This document shows positions 48,183 through 57,562 of a DNA stretch of 64,000 nt, in pieces. This DNA comes from CALXOJ01 sp034120015 (GTDB lineage Bacteria; Spirochaetota; Spirochaetia; JAFGXN01): contig JAXEIF010000014.1 in the NCBI GenBank assembly GCA_034120015.1, positions 1-64,000 on the forward strand, read 5' to 3'. The translations under genes and the position numbers were made by a program. The notes under the pieces were generated by a model. The model made no database searches. It saw only the letters and a program-made list of their open reading frames with translations, and was not told the origin of the DNA. How positions within the stretch are numbered: position 1 is the first letter of the stretch; every line of letters starts with the position of its first letter.

Positions 48183-50352
48183 ATTGCCGACAGGTTTCCT
48201 CATTCGGACTGTCCCCGCCGCATCCGAAAAATGTTTCTATTCTCCGGCAAAACCGATCTGTTTCTCCGCCCAATTGCTTTAAAAACCCGTCATTCTCGAA
48301 CCGGTTCAAAACCGCCTCCCGCTCTTCACTGTTACGGTAAGCCAGACAACGGAAGCGGTCGCTGTAATCCTTTTCGCGCGATCGTACGGCAGCGGCAAAC
48401 ACCTCCCGTGCTGCCGCAACGGCACGGCTGCCCAATTCCGTCCGTTCGCCGGCCGAAAAAGCCGACAGCGGCTTGCCGTATAAAAAGCGGAGCACTTCCG
48501 CCGCCAAAGCGGCTTTTTCGTCTTCGTAACGGTCGCCGCACAAATCGTAAAACCGGTGAACCTCTTCCCAACTGTCGATACGTCTTTCTTTCACCGCGGT
48601 TATCAGTTCCCGAACGACGGCTGTCGGAATCAGCTGACCACCGGCATTTTCCCATTCCGTATGCAGCGGGAGAGATTCACACCGCGCACACAGCTCCGAC
48701 GTCAGGACACCGGCAGCCGCCCCCGTCCGTTCGGTCAGTGTCCGTACCGCAAAAAGCAGCAGCTGCCGCCGGTATTCTCTGTAAGCACGCCCGGGATCGA
48801 TAATTTCGGCACCGTGCCGCTTTTGTGCTTCGTCGTCATGCAACGTAAACGGGGGAATTTCAGGATCCGCCAAATAAGCGGCTCCGTCGGAGCCGCATTC
48901 CGGTTTTTGCGCTTCCGTCAGCCGAATCAGGCGGCGCACCGCGTCCATCATTTCCGTTACCGTATCCGGCGCAATCGGATCGGTTTCGATAAACGGTTTT
49001 TTCACAAGCCGCTTATCGCGTGCCCGAAACTTCGAACGGTTGCGTGCGATTGCATACATATTGGATGAAAACCAGAACGCCGGTGTAATTTTCAGTTCAT
49101 TGCCGGTAACCGAAATCAGAGCAAACGGATAACGGATATCCAACGGCTGCCGGTAGCTTCCCCGCGAAGCAAGACAAAACGATGCAAAACGGCTGTTGTG
49201 TGTAAATGACGCGGACAACCCGGGCCAAAAACCCCGTCCGGCTATCAGTTCACCGTCGGGACTGCGGGAATTGTGATTCGATCCGGCAGTCACCCCCGCT
49301 GCCAGATTCGACTGCCCCATCACCTCGGCGGCAATCAGAAACGATGTATTGTGATGCTGTTCGTGAAACGGGAAAATCAGATTATTAAGAATTTCGCAGC
49401 AGGAAACGGTCGAATTATCACCCAATATTGAATGAATCAGACGGGCTCCGTATTTCAGCTGACAGTTGCGTCCCAGAACGAAACGCACCGCTACCGCCTG
49501 ATAAAAGACTTTACTTCCGGCCCCCATGATTCCGTTGACCATCTCAACCCCTTCTCCGATTTGCGAAGGTTCTTCGGGAGAGGAACAGACGGTTATATTT
49601 TTCAGCTTGAGAGCTCCTTTGATATAGGCTCCGCTTCCGATTTTGACATCTTTGATCAGCCGTGTATTTTTGATAACGGATCCCGATTCGACGATCCCGA
49701 AAACGTTCCAACGGTCGTCATTTTCTTTTTCCGTCATTTCGAAAAGACGCTTCATCAGATCCCGGTCGTCCCGAAATGAAGACCAAAGCCAGGCATCCGC
49801 CGTCAGCATTCCCTCAAACGGCAAAACGGCACGGCCTCCGTTTTCGTTTCTCACATCAATACAAATGCGGTCCGATTCCGGTTCCCCTTTTTTTAAAATT
49901 CCGTTACCGAATTTTGAGTGCGGCGTGCAGCTCATCTCTTCGATATTAAACAGAATAACCTGATCTCCGACGGAATAATTCGAAAGATACCGGACATTAC
50001 GAACCGCACAGTTGTCGCCGATACGGCAATTTTCAATATAGGAAGAGAAGAGTCCGACCTCAAGCTCCAAATCGTGAAAATGAAGACGCGCATCTTCCAT
50101 CCGTCCGAGGATCACGGTTCCCCGAAATTCACATCCGCGAATTCTTTCGGGGAGAAAACCGTCTTTATCTACCCAAAACGAATTTTCCGCACCGTCAAGA
50201 AAGCGGTTGCCGTTTCGAATCAGTGCTTCCGTTTCCGTCGCTGTCACTTTGCGGTGGTTATCAAAAAACGATTTCGGGAAAAAAGATGCCGGCACGGAAA
50301 CCTCTGTTTTCGGTATTAACACTACGGAATCGATAAAAACATCGCTTGACAT
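48181..50352 (-). CDS. Left-handed beta-helix (hexapeptide repeat) protein, DUF4954-like
   Basis: A 723-residue cytoplasmic protein. Hexapeptide-type repeats dominate residues 70-340 (for example IRGCEFRGTVILGRMEDA, SYIENCRIGDNCAVRNVRYLSNYSVGDQ, SGSVIKNTRLIKDVKIGSGAYIKGA). HNSRSPDGELIAGRGFWPGLSASFTHNSRFASF follows, then a C-terminal helical region of about 280 residues. The architecture fits proteins annotated DUF4954, which resemble the acyl- or nucleotidyl-sugar transferase beta-helix. The reaction is unknown. AGAGGAAAG precedes the ATG, which itself lies in the -35 box of the divergent tRNA-Val promoter. Confidence 0.75.
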   Translation of the reverse strand: MSSDVFIDSVVLIPKTEVSVPASFFPKSFFDNHRKVTATETEALIRNGNRFLDGAENSFWVDKDGFLPERIRGCEFRGTVILGRMEDARLHFHDLELEVGLFSSYIENCRIGDNCAVRNVRYLSNYSVGDQVILFNIEEMSCTPHSKFGNGILKKGEPESDRICIDVRNENGGRAVLPFEGMLTADAWLWSSFRDDRDLMKRLFEMTEKENDDRWNVFGIVESGSVIKNTRLIKDVKIGSGAYIKGALKLKNITVCSSPEEPSQIGEGVEMVNGIMGAGSKVFYQAVAVRFVLGRNCQLKYGARLIHSILGDNSTVSCCEILNNLIFPFHEQHHNTSFLIAAEVMGQSNLAAGVTAGSNHNSRSPDGELIAGRGFWPGLSASFTHNSRFASFCLASRGSYRQPLDIRYPFALISVTGNELKITPAFWFSSNMYAIARNRSKFRARDKRLVKKPFIETDPIAPDTVTEMMDAVRRLIRLTEAQKPECGSDGAAYLADPEIPPFTLHDDEAQKRHGAEIIDPGRAYREYRRQLLLFAVRTLTERTGAAAGVLTSELCARCESLPLHTEWENAGGQLIPTAVVRELITAVKERRIDSWEEVHRFYDLCGDRYEDEKAALAAEVLRFLYGKPLSAFSAGERTELGSRAVAAAREVFAAAVRSREKDYSDRFRCLAYRNSEEREAVLNRFENDGFLKQLGGETDRFCRRIETFFGCGGDSPNEETCRQ

Positions 50353-50374
50353 TCTTTTTTCTTTCCTCTATAAT
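50346..50374 (+). promoter_or_regulatory. tRNA-Val promoter
   Basis: TTGACA (50346-50351), 17-base spacer, TATAAT (50369-50374). It is near consensus and overlaps the start codon of the divergent gene. Confidence 0.85.
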
Positions 50375-50389
50375 TTTGACAGCTGTTAC

Positions 50390-50463
50390 GGAGGCATAGC
50401 TCAGTTGGTTAGAGCGCCTGCTTCACATGCAGGAGGTCATAGGTTCAAGTCCTATTGTCTCTA
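50390..50463 (+). tRNA. tRNA-Val (CAC)
   Basis: Cloverleaf with acceptor GGAGGCA / TGTCTCT, D-arm GCTCAGTTGGTTAGAGC, anticodon stem CCTGC / GCAGG with loop TTCACAT (anticodon CAC), T-arm ATAGGTTCAAGTCCTAT. CCA is not encoded. No clear terminator follows, and the convergent marR gene ends 5 bases away. Confidence 0.93.
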
Positions 50464-50467
50464 TAGT

Positions 50468-50920
50468 TTATTTTCTGTCGTCGAGAGCATTCCGAAAAAG
50501 TCTCAAATATTCCTGCACATTATTTTTCATTTCTTCCCACTTTTCGGCGCCCATTTTATTTCTGACTTTTTTCTCCAGTTCGCGACCACCGAGAACCGCT
50601 TTCTCTGCCGATTCGACACCGATTTCCGTTAAGCGGATTAATTTTCCGCGACGATCTTCATTGTTGGGATAAAATTCGACAACGCCCCACTGTTCGAACT
50701 GTTTCAAAATCGAATCAACCAGCTTTTGCGGCAATACTCGGTCTTCAATTAAGTCTTTATGAGTGCATCGTTCCTGGTGATCGTAAAGATAAGCCAGAAC
50801 AATATAATCAAAAAAATTGATTCCGAATTCCTGACTCCATTCTTCGTAGACATTCATCACCTTGAAAAAAATCGAATGGTACGTCTCCATCCACGGTTCT
50901 CGAATTTCCTGATCCGACAT
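50468..50920 (-). CDS. MarR family transcriptional regulator
   Basis: A 150-residue winged-helix regulator: the core FINFFDYIVLAYLYDHQERCTHKDLIEDRVLPQKLVDSILKQFEQWGVVEFYPNNEDRRGKLIRLTEIG-type sequence holds the recognition helix and the DRR wing. MarR proteins sense small molecules or oxidants. AAAGGAG lies 6 bases before the ATG at 50920. It is the last gene after bioD, bioA and the sugar kinase, 54 bases downstream of the kinase. Confidence 0.87.
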   Translation of the reverse strand: MSDQEIREPWMETYHSIFFKVMNVYEEWSQEFGINFFDYIVLAYLYDHQERCTHKDLIEDRVLPQKLVDSILKQFEQWGVVEFYPNNEDRRGKLIRLTEIGVESAEKAVLGGRELEKKVRNKMGAEKWEEMKNNVQEYLRLFRNALDDRK

Positions 50921-50974
50921 CGGTAACTCCTTTCGGTTGGATGATAATATTATCGGCAAATCATTTTACAGAGT

Positions 50975-51940
50975 TCACATTTTAAAAAAAGTTTTCACTT
51001 CCGATTCCGTCGGCAATGCCGGAATCGCACCTTTACGACTGACAGTTAACGTCGCGGCACAGTTGGCATAAAAAGTCATCTTTTCCAGAATTGACTTATC
51101 CAATCCGTTTTTAATTTCTTCTTTATTAAAACGGCTCAGGGACGCCAGAACGGCTCCGAAAAAAGAATCTCCGGCTCCCGTTGTATCGACACAACAGATA
51201 TCCGGTGACTGAACTGATCCTTCGGCTTTTTTTCCGGAAAAGAAAGCTCCCCTCGCCCCCAGCGTAACAAAAACAAGAGAAATTCCGTATGTCCTTAACG
51301 CGGCGGCGGCCTTTTCGACAGATTTTTCTCCCGTCAGCCATTCCGCTTCCTCTTCCGAAACTTTCATAATATCAACACTGCCCAAAACCGATTCGATACG
51401 ATTTCGGGCCTCTTCCGGGCTTGTCCATAAAGTCGGCCGGTAATTGGGATCGAACGAAATCAGACTGCCGTTTTTTCGGGCTGTTTCAACTGCAAAACGG
51501 GTTGCGGAAAGAACCGGCTCTTCTGTCATCGAAAGCGAACCGAAATGAAATATCTTTGAATCGGCAATCACGGCGGTATTCAGCTCGTCCGACCGGAACA
51601 GAGCGTCGGCACATCCGGTGCGGTAAAACGAAAAACTGCGTTCGCCGGCGGCTGTCAGCGACACGAGAGCCTCCGTTGTCGGAGCCCACGGGTCGGTAAC
51701 CAGTCCTGTTACATCAACACCGTTGTCCGCCAATATTTTTCTTAAGTATTCACCGAAGGCATCACGTCCTGTTTTACCGATAAATGCGGACGGCACCCCC
51801 AATCGGGCCACCGCCACGGCTACATTGGCGGGAGCTCCGCCTGCATTGGCCGAAAAAAACATCAGATCGGGTTTCGGACTCTGTTCGGGCAGCATATCCA
51901 CCAAAATTTCACCGAATGCCGTAACACCTGTTTTTTTCAT
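50975..51940 (-). CDS. PfkB family sugar kinase (fructokinase-like)
   Basis: A 321-residue ribokinase-fold kinase. N-terminal ANAGGAPANVAVAVARLGVPSAFIGKTGRDAFGEYL holds the first PfkB signature; the second, CVDTTGAGDSFFGAVLASL, carries the catalytic aspartate. The pattern GGAPANVA with FGxTGxD is closest to fructokinases. It lies 3 bases after bioA, an odd partnership with biotin genes. It phosphorylates a hexose, probably fructose; substrate inferred. Confidence 0.9.
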   Translation of the reverse strand: MKKTGVTAFGEILVDMLPEQSPKPDLMFFSANAGGAPANVAVAVARLGVPSAFIGKTGRDAFGEYLRKILADNGVDVTGLVTDPWAPTTEALVSLTAAGERSFSFYRTGCADALFRSDELNTAVIADSKIFHFGSLSMTEEPVLSATRFAVETARKNGSLISFDPNYRPTLWTSPEEARNRIESVLGSVDIMKVSEEEAEWLTGEKSVEKAAAALRTYGISLVFVTLGARGAFFSGKKAEGSVQSPDICCVDTTGAGDSFFGAVLASLSRFNKEEIKNGLDKSILEKMTFYANCAATLTVSRKGAIPALPTESEVKTFFKM

Positions 51941-51943
51941 ATT

Positions 51944-53296
51944 TCAGACTCCTTTTTTTAATAAAATTTCTTTAACCGATTCGGCACAAATCTCAACTGC
52001 CGTCTCGCATTCTTTTTCCGAAATAATCAGCGGCGGATTAAAGTACAGAACGTTCCCGAGCGGCCGCAGCAAAAGTCCTTTTTCAAGCGCCCGACGGTAA
52101 ATTTGATAACCGATTCGGTTCTCGGACGGAAATCCTTTTTTCGTATCACGGTTTTCGACCAGTTCCAGAGCGTGAATCAGACCGATATGACGGATTTCAC
52201 CGACGTGCGGATGACCGCCAAAAGCCTCATTCATCAGCGCCGTGAGACGGGTTGCCGTCACCGCCGCCTTTTCCAAAATCGACTCCTTTTTTAAAATCGA
52301 CTGTACCGCCAGCGCCGCCCGACAGCCCAACGGATTACCGCTGTAAGTATGGGAATGCATAAACGCTTTTCCTTCGTTGTAATCGGCATAAAAGGCATCG
52401 TAAATTTTCCGGGTCGTTACGGTAAGAGCCATCGGCAGATAGCCGCCGGTCAAACCCTTCGACAAACACATAATATCGGGAGAAATTCCGGCATGCTCGC
52501 AGGCAAACATCCGACCCGTCCGGCCGAAACCGGTGGCAATTTCATCGGCAATCAAAAGCACACCGTACCGATCGCACAACGCGCGCAGTTTTTTCAAATA
52601 AAGCGGAGGATAAATCCGCATGCCGGCACTGCCCTGCAGCAACGGTTCGACAATGACCGCGCACGTTTCGGCCGCATATTCGGCAAAGCAGGCTTCGGCC
52701 GCCTCGAAACATTCGCAACGGCAGTGATTGCGCATTTGTCCGTAGGGACAGCGGTAACAGTCGGGCGCCGGAATCCGAACGGTATCCATCAGCATCGGAC
52801 GGTAAAGTTTGGCATACAAATCGAGTGTACCGACACTCAAGGCCCCGATCGTTTCACCGTGATAACCGTCACTCAAACACATGAAACGGGTTTTTTCCGA
52901 ACGACCCGTCTGATGCATATACTGAAAAGCCATTTTCAGCGCACACTCGACGGATGCCGATCCGTTATCGGAAAAATTAAATTTAACCAGTCCTTCGGGA
53001 AGAATCGAAACCAGCTCTTCGCACAATTCGACGGCAGGCCGGTGTGTAAAATTCGCAAAAATCACATGCTCCAGCTTATCGACCTGATCCCGCAAGGCCG
53101 CCCCGATTTCGGGATGACAGTGTCCGAGCAGATTACACCACCAGGAACTGATGATGTCCAGATACCGTTTCCCGTCCGTTCCGTAAAGATAGACCCCTTC
53201 TCCCCGCTCGATCGGAATCGGCGGAAAGGTTTCGTAATCTTTCATCTGTGAACAGGGATGCCAGATATATTTTAAATCGCGTTCTTCCAATGTCAT
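51944..53296 (-). CDS. bioA: Adenosylmethionine-8-amino-7-oxononanoate aminotransferase
   Basis: A 450-residue PLP enzyme for the conversion of KAPA to DAPA in biotin synthesis. Motifs: IWHPCSQMKDYE near the start, SSWWCNLLGHCHPEI, SDNGSASVECALKMAFQY, ADEIATGFGRTGRMFACEHAGISPDIMCLSKGLTGGYLPMA with the PLP lysine in SKGLTGG. The ATG at 53296 overlaps the stop of bioD (ATGA). No bioB or bioF is present in the window, so the cell may take up intermediates or encode them elsewhere. Confidence 0.95.
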   Translation of the reverse strand: MTLEERDLKYIWHPCSQMKDYETFPPIPIERGEGVYLYGTDGKRYLDIISSWWCNLLGHCHPEIGAALRDQVDKLEHVIFANFTHRPAVELCEELVSILPEGLVKFNFSDNGSASVECALKMAFQYMHQTGRSEKTRFMCLSDGYHGETIGALSVGTLDLYAKLYRPMLMDTVRIPAPDCYRCPYGQMRNHCRCECFEAAEACFAEYAAETCAVIVEPLLQGSAGMRIYPPLYLKKLRALCDRYGVLLIADEIATGFGRTGRMFACEHAGISPDIMCLSKGLTGGYLPMALTVTTRKIYDAFYADYNEGKAFMHSHTYSGNPLGCRAALAVQSILKKESILEKAAVTATRLTALMNEAFGGHPHVGEIRHIGLIHALELVENRDTKKGFPSENRIGYQIYRRALEKGLLLRPLGNVLYFNPPLIISEKECETAVEICAESVKEILLKKGV

Positions 53297-53979
53297 AAGC
53301 AAATTTCCCGAAACCATTCTTCGACAGGGACCGTTTCGTTCAGGGAAACACCCCCTTCGGGTACTGTTGCCAGAACCGGCACTCCGATCCAATCGGCAAT
53401 CATCTCCCGATTGTCTTCATGCAGAAAATCGCCTTCCCGGTAACGGTTGAGGATCACCCCGACAAGCGGCAGTCCCTTGTCCGCCATCCGGTCCGCCGTC
53501 AGTTTCACCGCATTCAGTGTCCCCAACCCGGCATCGGCCGTCAGCACGGAGGTCAGTCCCAACCCGAGAATCATATCCTCCAGCGTGAATACACCGCTCC
53601 GGTCGCGGCGCAACGGACAGAGCAGCCCGCCGCTGCCTTCGACTGCGGTATAATCAAACCGACGGCAAAGCCGCAGAAAATCTTCACGAATGCGACCTTC
53701 ATCCGGAGGATTGCCCTCCCGCAACGCTGCCAGATGCGGCGAAACAGCCGTCCGATAGCGATACGACACAAGCGCTTCGTCGGGACGTAAACCGGCAACC
53801 CGGGCCGCGTAGGCGTCGTCATCCGGAATTCCGGTTGAAGGCGGCTGTGCGCCGCTGAGAACCGCTTTGTAATACGCCGCCGAAAATCCTTTCTTCTTCA
53901 ATTGTTTCAAAATCAGCGCCGTTACAAATGTTTTTCCGATATCGGTACCGGTCGCCGTTACAAATAAAGCACGATGCAT
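53293..53979 (-). CDS. bioD: Dethiobiotin synthetase
   Basis: A 228-residue P-loop ligase that closes the ureido ring of dethiobiotin. Motifs: LFVTATGTDIGKTFVTALIL (P-loop), YYKAVLSGAQ (catalytic Lys), VEGSGGLLCPL. GGAGG lies 4 bases before the ATG at 53979, and a TATAAT box lies just upstream. It leads the operon bioD-bioA-kinase-marR. Confidence 0.93.
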   Translation of the reverse strand: MHRALFVTATGTDIGKTFVTALILKQLKKKGFSAAYYKAVLSGAQPPSTGIPDDDAYAARVAGLRPDEALVSYRYRTAVSPHLAALREGNPPDEGRIREDFLRLCRRFDYTAVEGSGGLLCPLRRDRSGVFTLEDMILGLGLTSVLTADAGLGTLNAVKLTADRMADKGLPLVGVILNRYREGDFLHEDNREMIADWIGVPVLATVPEGGVSLNETVPVEEWFREICL

Positions 53980-54096
53980 GCGTCCTCCGATAGTCATTAT
54001 ACCGCATTCCCCCGGAAATGAAAAGTTTTAATCCCGGCATTTTCTCCTCTTGACAAAAGTCCTTGTTCGTGGTTACCCTCAATCAGAAGGATATCC

Positions 54097-55452
54097 ATGG
54101 AATCTCACTACTCGAAAGAGAACAGTTTTGCAACCATGCCTCCCGGAAAACTGCTTTTCCGTCTGGCACCGCCGGTCATGCTGGCGTTTTTAATTCAGGC
54201 ACTTTATAATATTGTTGACAGTTATTTTGTCGGGAAGAATTCCGATTCGGGATTGGCGGCGCTCTCTCTCATTTACCCGATTCAGCTTCTGATGACGGCA
54301 CTCGGTATCGGAACGGGCGTCGGCGTCAATACGCTGATAGCCCGCTTTAACGGAGAAAAAAATGCCGAAGCCTCCGACGGAACGGCTCGAACCGGATCCT
54401 TTCTCGGATTTGTCAACTGGCTCGTCTTTCTCGTTTTGATCATACCATCCCTTTACCTGTATATCCGATATTCCGCCGAAACGGAAGAAATCCGCCGCGA
54501 TGCTGTCGCTTACGGCTACTTTGTCTGTCTCGGCAGTCTGGGGCTGTTTATGGAAAGCATCTGGACAAAAATTCACCAGGCACGGGGAAATATGATTGTA
54601 CCGCTTCTGGCGCAAATTGCCGGAGCGGTTTTGAATATTGTTCTCGATCCGCTTCTGATTTTCGGTCTGTACGGTTTCCCGAAATGGGGCGTTACCGGAG
54701 CGGCGGCCGCAACCGTTGCCGGACAGTGTGCGGCGGCGGTTGTAACCGGTTTCGGCGGTTTTGCCGGGCGGGCGACCAAAGACCATATCCGAAAATTTAC
54801 GCTCATGATTTACCGAAACGCGCTTCCGTCGATCGTGATGCAATCACTATGGACTTTTTATATTTTTCTGCTGAATCTGATTCTGACCGGATTCGGGCCT
54901 GCTGCCGTTATTGTTCTCGGACTCTACTACAAACTGCAGACATTCTTTTTTATTCCCCTTTTCGGACTGCAAAACTGCATTGTTCCTTTAATCAGTTACA
55001 ATTATGCGGCAGGGCTCTATTCCCGCTGCCGGAGAATTCTGTTTCTGGCATTGACGGTAAGCGCCGCGTTTATGGCTGTCGGCATTTTAATGTTTACACT
55101 TATGCCCGCTCAGCTGATTGAAATCTTTACTCATAACCGCGATGTTATCACTATCGGAATTCCCGCTTTCCGCATTATTGCCGTCAGTTTTGTTCCGGTT
55201 TCCCTCTCTCTGACCTTGCCTCTTTTCTTTCAGGCAATCGGAAAAGGAAAAGAAAGCATCGCTGTCACGGTTGTGAGACAAATTTTTCTTCTGGCTCCGC
55301 TCGGTTATCTGCTTTCGCTTTACAGTCTGACTGCTTTCTGGTTTACCTTTCCTCTTTCGGATATCCTGACGGTGATTTTCGGTCTTTTTTTGTTGAAGAG
55401 AGTCTATAAAGATTTTATGAGAGAAGATTCTCCCGTTCGCCGTTGCCCGTAA
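54097..55452 (+). CDS. MATE family efflux transporter
   Basis: A 451-residue membrane protein with about 12 spans and the MatE duplication. The start, FATMPPGKLLFRLAPPVMLAFLIQALYNIVDSYFVG, is typical, and the linker between halves begins around FAGRATKDHIRKF. It exports cationic drugs or metabolites using sodium or protons. AAGGAT lies upstream of the ATG; a TTGACA 41 bases before the ATG suggests a leadered transcript, though its -10 is weak. Substrate unknown. Confidence 0.92.
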   Translation: MESHYSKENSFATMPPGKLLFRLAPPVMLAFLIQALYNIVDSYFVGKNSDSGLAALSLIYPIQLLMTALGIGTGVGVNTLIARFNGEKNAEASDGTARTGSFLGFVNWLVFLVLIIPSLYLYIRYSAETEEIRRDAVAYGYFVCLGSLGLFMESIWTKIHQARGNMIVPLLAQIAGAVLNIVLDPLLIFGLYGFPKWGVTGAAAATVAGQCAAAVVTGFGGFAGRATKDHIRKFTLMIYRNALPSIVMQSLWTFYIFLLNLILTGFGPAAVIVLGLYYKLQTFFFIPLFGLQNCIVPLISYNYAAGLYSRCRRILFLALTVSAAFMAVGILMFTLMPAQLIEIFTHNRDVITIGIPAFRIIAVSFVPVSLSLTLPLFFQAIGKGKESIAVTVVRQIFLLAPLGYLLSLYSLTAFWFTFPLSDILTVIFGLFLLKRVYKDFMREDSPVRRCP

Positions 55453-55476
55453 AAAAAGCCGGACAATGTCCGGCTT
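55451..55476 (-). terminator. Terminator of tRNA-Ala (CGC)
   Basis: On the reverse strand, AAGCCGGAC / GTCCGGCTT with an ATT loop and seven T directly follow the tRNA. It overlaps the stop codon of the MATE gene. Confidence 0.88.
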
Positions 55477-55477
55477 C

Positions 55478-55550
55478 TGGAGAATATGGGACTCGAACCC
55501 ACGGCCTATTGATTGCGAACCAATTGCTCTACCAACTGAGCTAATTCCCC
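55478..55550 (-). tRNA. tRNA-Ala (CGC)
   Basis: Cloverleaf on the reverse strand: acceptor GGGGAAT / ATTCTCC, D-arm GCTCAGTTGGTAGAGC, anticodon stem ATTGG / TCAAT with loop TTCGCAA (anticodon CGC), T-arm CGTGGGTTCGAGTCCCAT. CCA is not encoded. Confidence 0.92.
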
Positions 55551-55559
55551 GTTGTTTTC

Positions 55560-55587
55560 AGTATATGGGAATTTCGGAAAAAATCAA
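55560..55587 (-). promoter_or_regulatory. tRNA-Ala (CGC) promoter
   Basis: TTGATT (55582-55587), 16-base spacer, TATACT (55560-55565) on the reverse strand; the -35 overlaps the last codons of nadE. Confidence 0.65.
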
Positions 55588-57539
55588 GCGTTTTGCACCA
55601 TTTTTCCGATTTCCTCGAGCCATAAAGAGGCTTCCGCATCTCCCGGCATTCTCCAGTCGCCCCGCGGTGAAAGCGAAACCGATCCGACTTTCGGCCCTTC
55701 GGGAAGGCAGTTTCTTTTGAACTGTTGTCCGAAAAACCGGCGGTAAAAAATTTCCATCCATTTCAAAAGAACATCCCGGCTGTAACAGCAGCCGTTTTCT
55801 TCCGTAAAAGCGTACCGTGCCAAATAGACAATTTTTTTCGGAGAAAATCCCCAACGGAGCATATAATACAAAAAGAAATCATGCAGTTCATAGGGACCGA
55901 CAATCGATTCGGTACACTGGGCGATTTCGCCGTTTTTCGGCGGAAGCAGCTCGGGACTGACCGGTGTTGCCAACACATCTTCCAGGATTTCCGCCATACG
56001 GCACGATTTACGACGGACAGTGTCGGCATAAGTCCGAACCAGATAGCGAATCAGCGTTTTGGGCACGGAGGCGTTGACTCCGTACATCGACATATGATCG
56101 CCGTTAAAGGTAGCCCATCCGAGAGCCAGTTCCGATAAATCCCCGGTTCCGAGAACCAGGGCACCCGATTTGTTTGCCAGATCCATCAGAATTTGCGTGC
56201 GCTCGCGGGCCTGCGCATTTTCGTAAACTGTATCGGTCACTTCCGGATCGTGTCCGATATCTCTGAAATGAACCGCTACAGCCTCGTGAATCGGAATTTC
56301 CTTTAATACGGCACCGGCCGCCTCCGCCAATCCCGTGGCGTTGTTTTTTGTCCGGGAAGTCGTTCCGTACCCCGGCATAGTCACGCATAAAATTCCTTCT
56401 CTCGGCAGCTGCAGCAAATCAAACGCCGTTACGGCAACAAGCAGCGCCAGAGTCGAATCCAAACCGCCCGAAAGTCCCAGCACCACCTGTTTTAATCCGG
56501 TCTGACGCAGTCTTTGAGCCAGGCCTTCCGCCTGCAAACGCAGTATTTCACGGCAACGGCTTTCCCGTTCACTGTTCTCCGCGGGAACAAACGGCAACGG
56601 GGAAACGTTTCTCAACAGCTTTTCGTCCTCTCCCGAAGAATTCGGCATCGTAACGGTTGTGCGGCAAACAGGCAGTATAACCGCGTCTTCGGCAAAGCCG
56701 CTGTTACGTCTTCTGTCATGAAGCAGGCGGCTGAAGTCGATATCACAGACAACGGACCGATCGTCAAACGGAGCCGAGTCTTCCAAAACCGTCCCGTTTT
56801 CGACAACCGCGCGGTAGCCTCCGAAAACAAGATCGCCCGTGGATTCACCCCTTCCGCAGCCGGCATAAAGGTAGGCGGCATGCAACCGTCCCGACTGTGC
56901 CTCCAGAAGGGTTCTGCGAAAAGCCGTTTTTCCGACAGCCTCGTTGCTGGCCGACGGATTAAGAATCAGAAGAGCCCCCGCAGCCGCCAGCCGTTCGGAG
57001 GGCGGCGTCAGACTCCATAAATCTTCGCAAATTTCGACTCCGAACGGAAAGGTTCCGTCTTCCGTGACGATATCAAAAACCTGAAGTCCGCCGAACGGGC
57101 ATTCGTGTCCGGCAAAGGTGACCGTTTCCGTTTTGTCCGGAACCGGTGAAAAATACCGTTTTTCGTAAAATTCGGCATAGTTCGGCAAATGCCGCTTTCC
57201 GACGATACCGTAAAGACGTCCGTGTCCGAAAACAGCCGCCGCGTTGTAAAGACGGTGACTGTGCGCAAAAGGAAATCCGGCACACACCAGCAACCGCATC
57301 TGTTTTGTTGCTTCAATCAGTCGTGACAGTTCCGACTCAACCGCATAAAGAAGAGTTTGCTGAAAAAAAAGATCCCCGCACGTATAACCGCTCAAAGCAA
57401 GTTCCGGAAAGAGAATTAACCGAATATTTTGATTTTCGGCTGCCTTAATCTCTTTTAAAAGAGTATCCGCATTGCACGGACAGTCGGCGACCTTAACGGG
57501 AGGAGCCGCCGCTGCAACCCGAAAAAATCCGTGAGCCAT
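55584..57539 (-). CDS. nadE: Glutamine-dependent NAD+ synthetase
   Basis: A 651-residue two-domain enzyme making NAD from deamido-NAD, ATP and glutamine. The N-terminal nitrilase-type glutaminase holds the Glu-Lys-Cys triad in LFPELALSGYTCGDL, KRHLPNYAEFYEKRYF and GVEICEDLWSLTPP. The C-terminal synthetase begins near residue 350 with GLSGGLDSTLALLVA and includes MPGYGTTSRTKNNATGLAE and GTGDLSELALGWATFNGDHMSMYGVNA. AAGGAA precedes the ATG. Only 23 bases separate it from tRNA-Ala (GGC) upstream, so the two probably share a promoter. Confidence 0.96.
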   Translation of the reverse strand: MAHGFFRVAAAAPPVKVADCPCNADTLLKEIKAAENQNIRLILFPELALSGYTCGDLFFQQTLLYAVESELSRLIEATKQMRLLVCAGFPFAHSHRLYNAAAVFGHGRLYGIVGKRHLPNYAEFYEKRYFSPVPDKTETVTFAGHECPFGGLQVFDIVTEDGTFPFGVEICEDLWSLTPPSERLAAAGALLILNPSASNEAVGKTAFRRTLLEAQSGRLHAAYLYAGCGRGESTGDLVFGGYRAVVENGTVLEDSAPFDDRSVVCDIDFSRLLHDRRRNSGFAEDAVILPVCRTTVTMPNSSGEDEKLLRNVSPLPFVPAENSERESRCREILRLQAEGLAQRLRQTGLKQVVLGLSGGLDSTLALLVAVTAFDLLQLPREGILCVTMPGYGTTSRTKNNATGLAEAAGAVLKEIPIHEAVAVHFRDIGHDPEVTDTVYENAQARERTQILMDLANKSGALVLGTGDLSELALGWATFNGDHMSMYGVNASVPKTLIRYLVRTYADTVRRKSCRMAEILEDVLATPVSPELLPPKNGEIAQCTESIVGPYELHDFFLYYMLRWGFSPKKIVYLARYAFTEENGCCYSRDVLLKWMEIFYRRFFGQQFKRNCLPEGPKVGSVSLSPRGDWRMPGDAEASLWLEEIGKMVQNA

Positions 57540-57562
57540 AGGCGTTCCTTAAAAAAAAAGTT

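Noticed and set aside
55457..55476. Terminator for the MATE gene on the forward strand
   Set aside because: The stem has no T-run in the forward direction (CTGGAG follows). The T-run is on the reverse strand, so it terminates tRNA-Ala.
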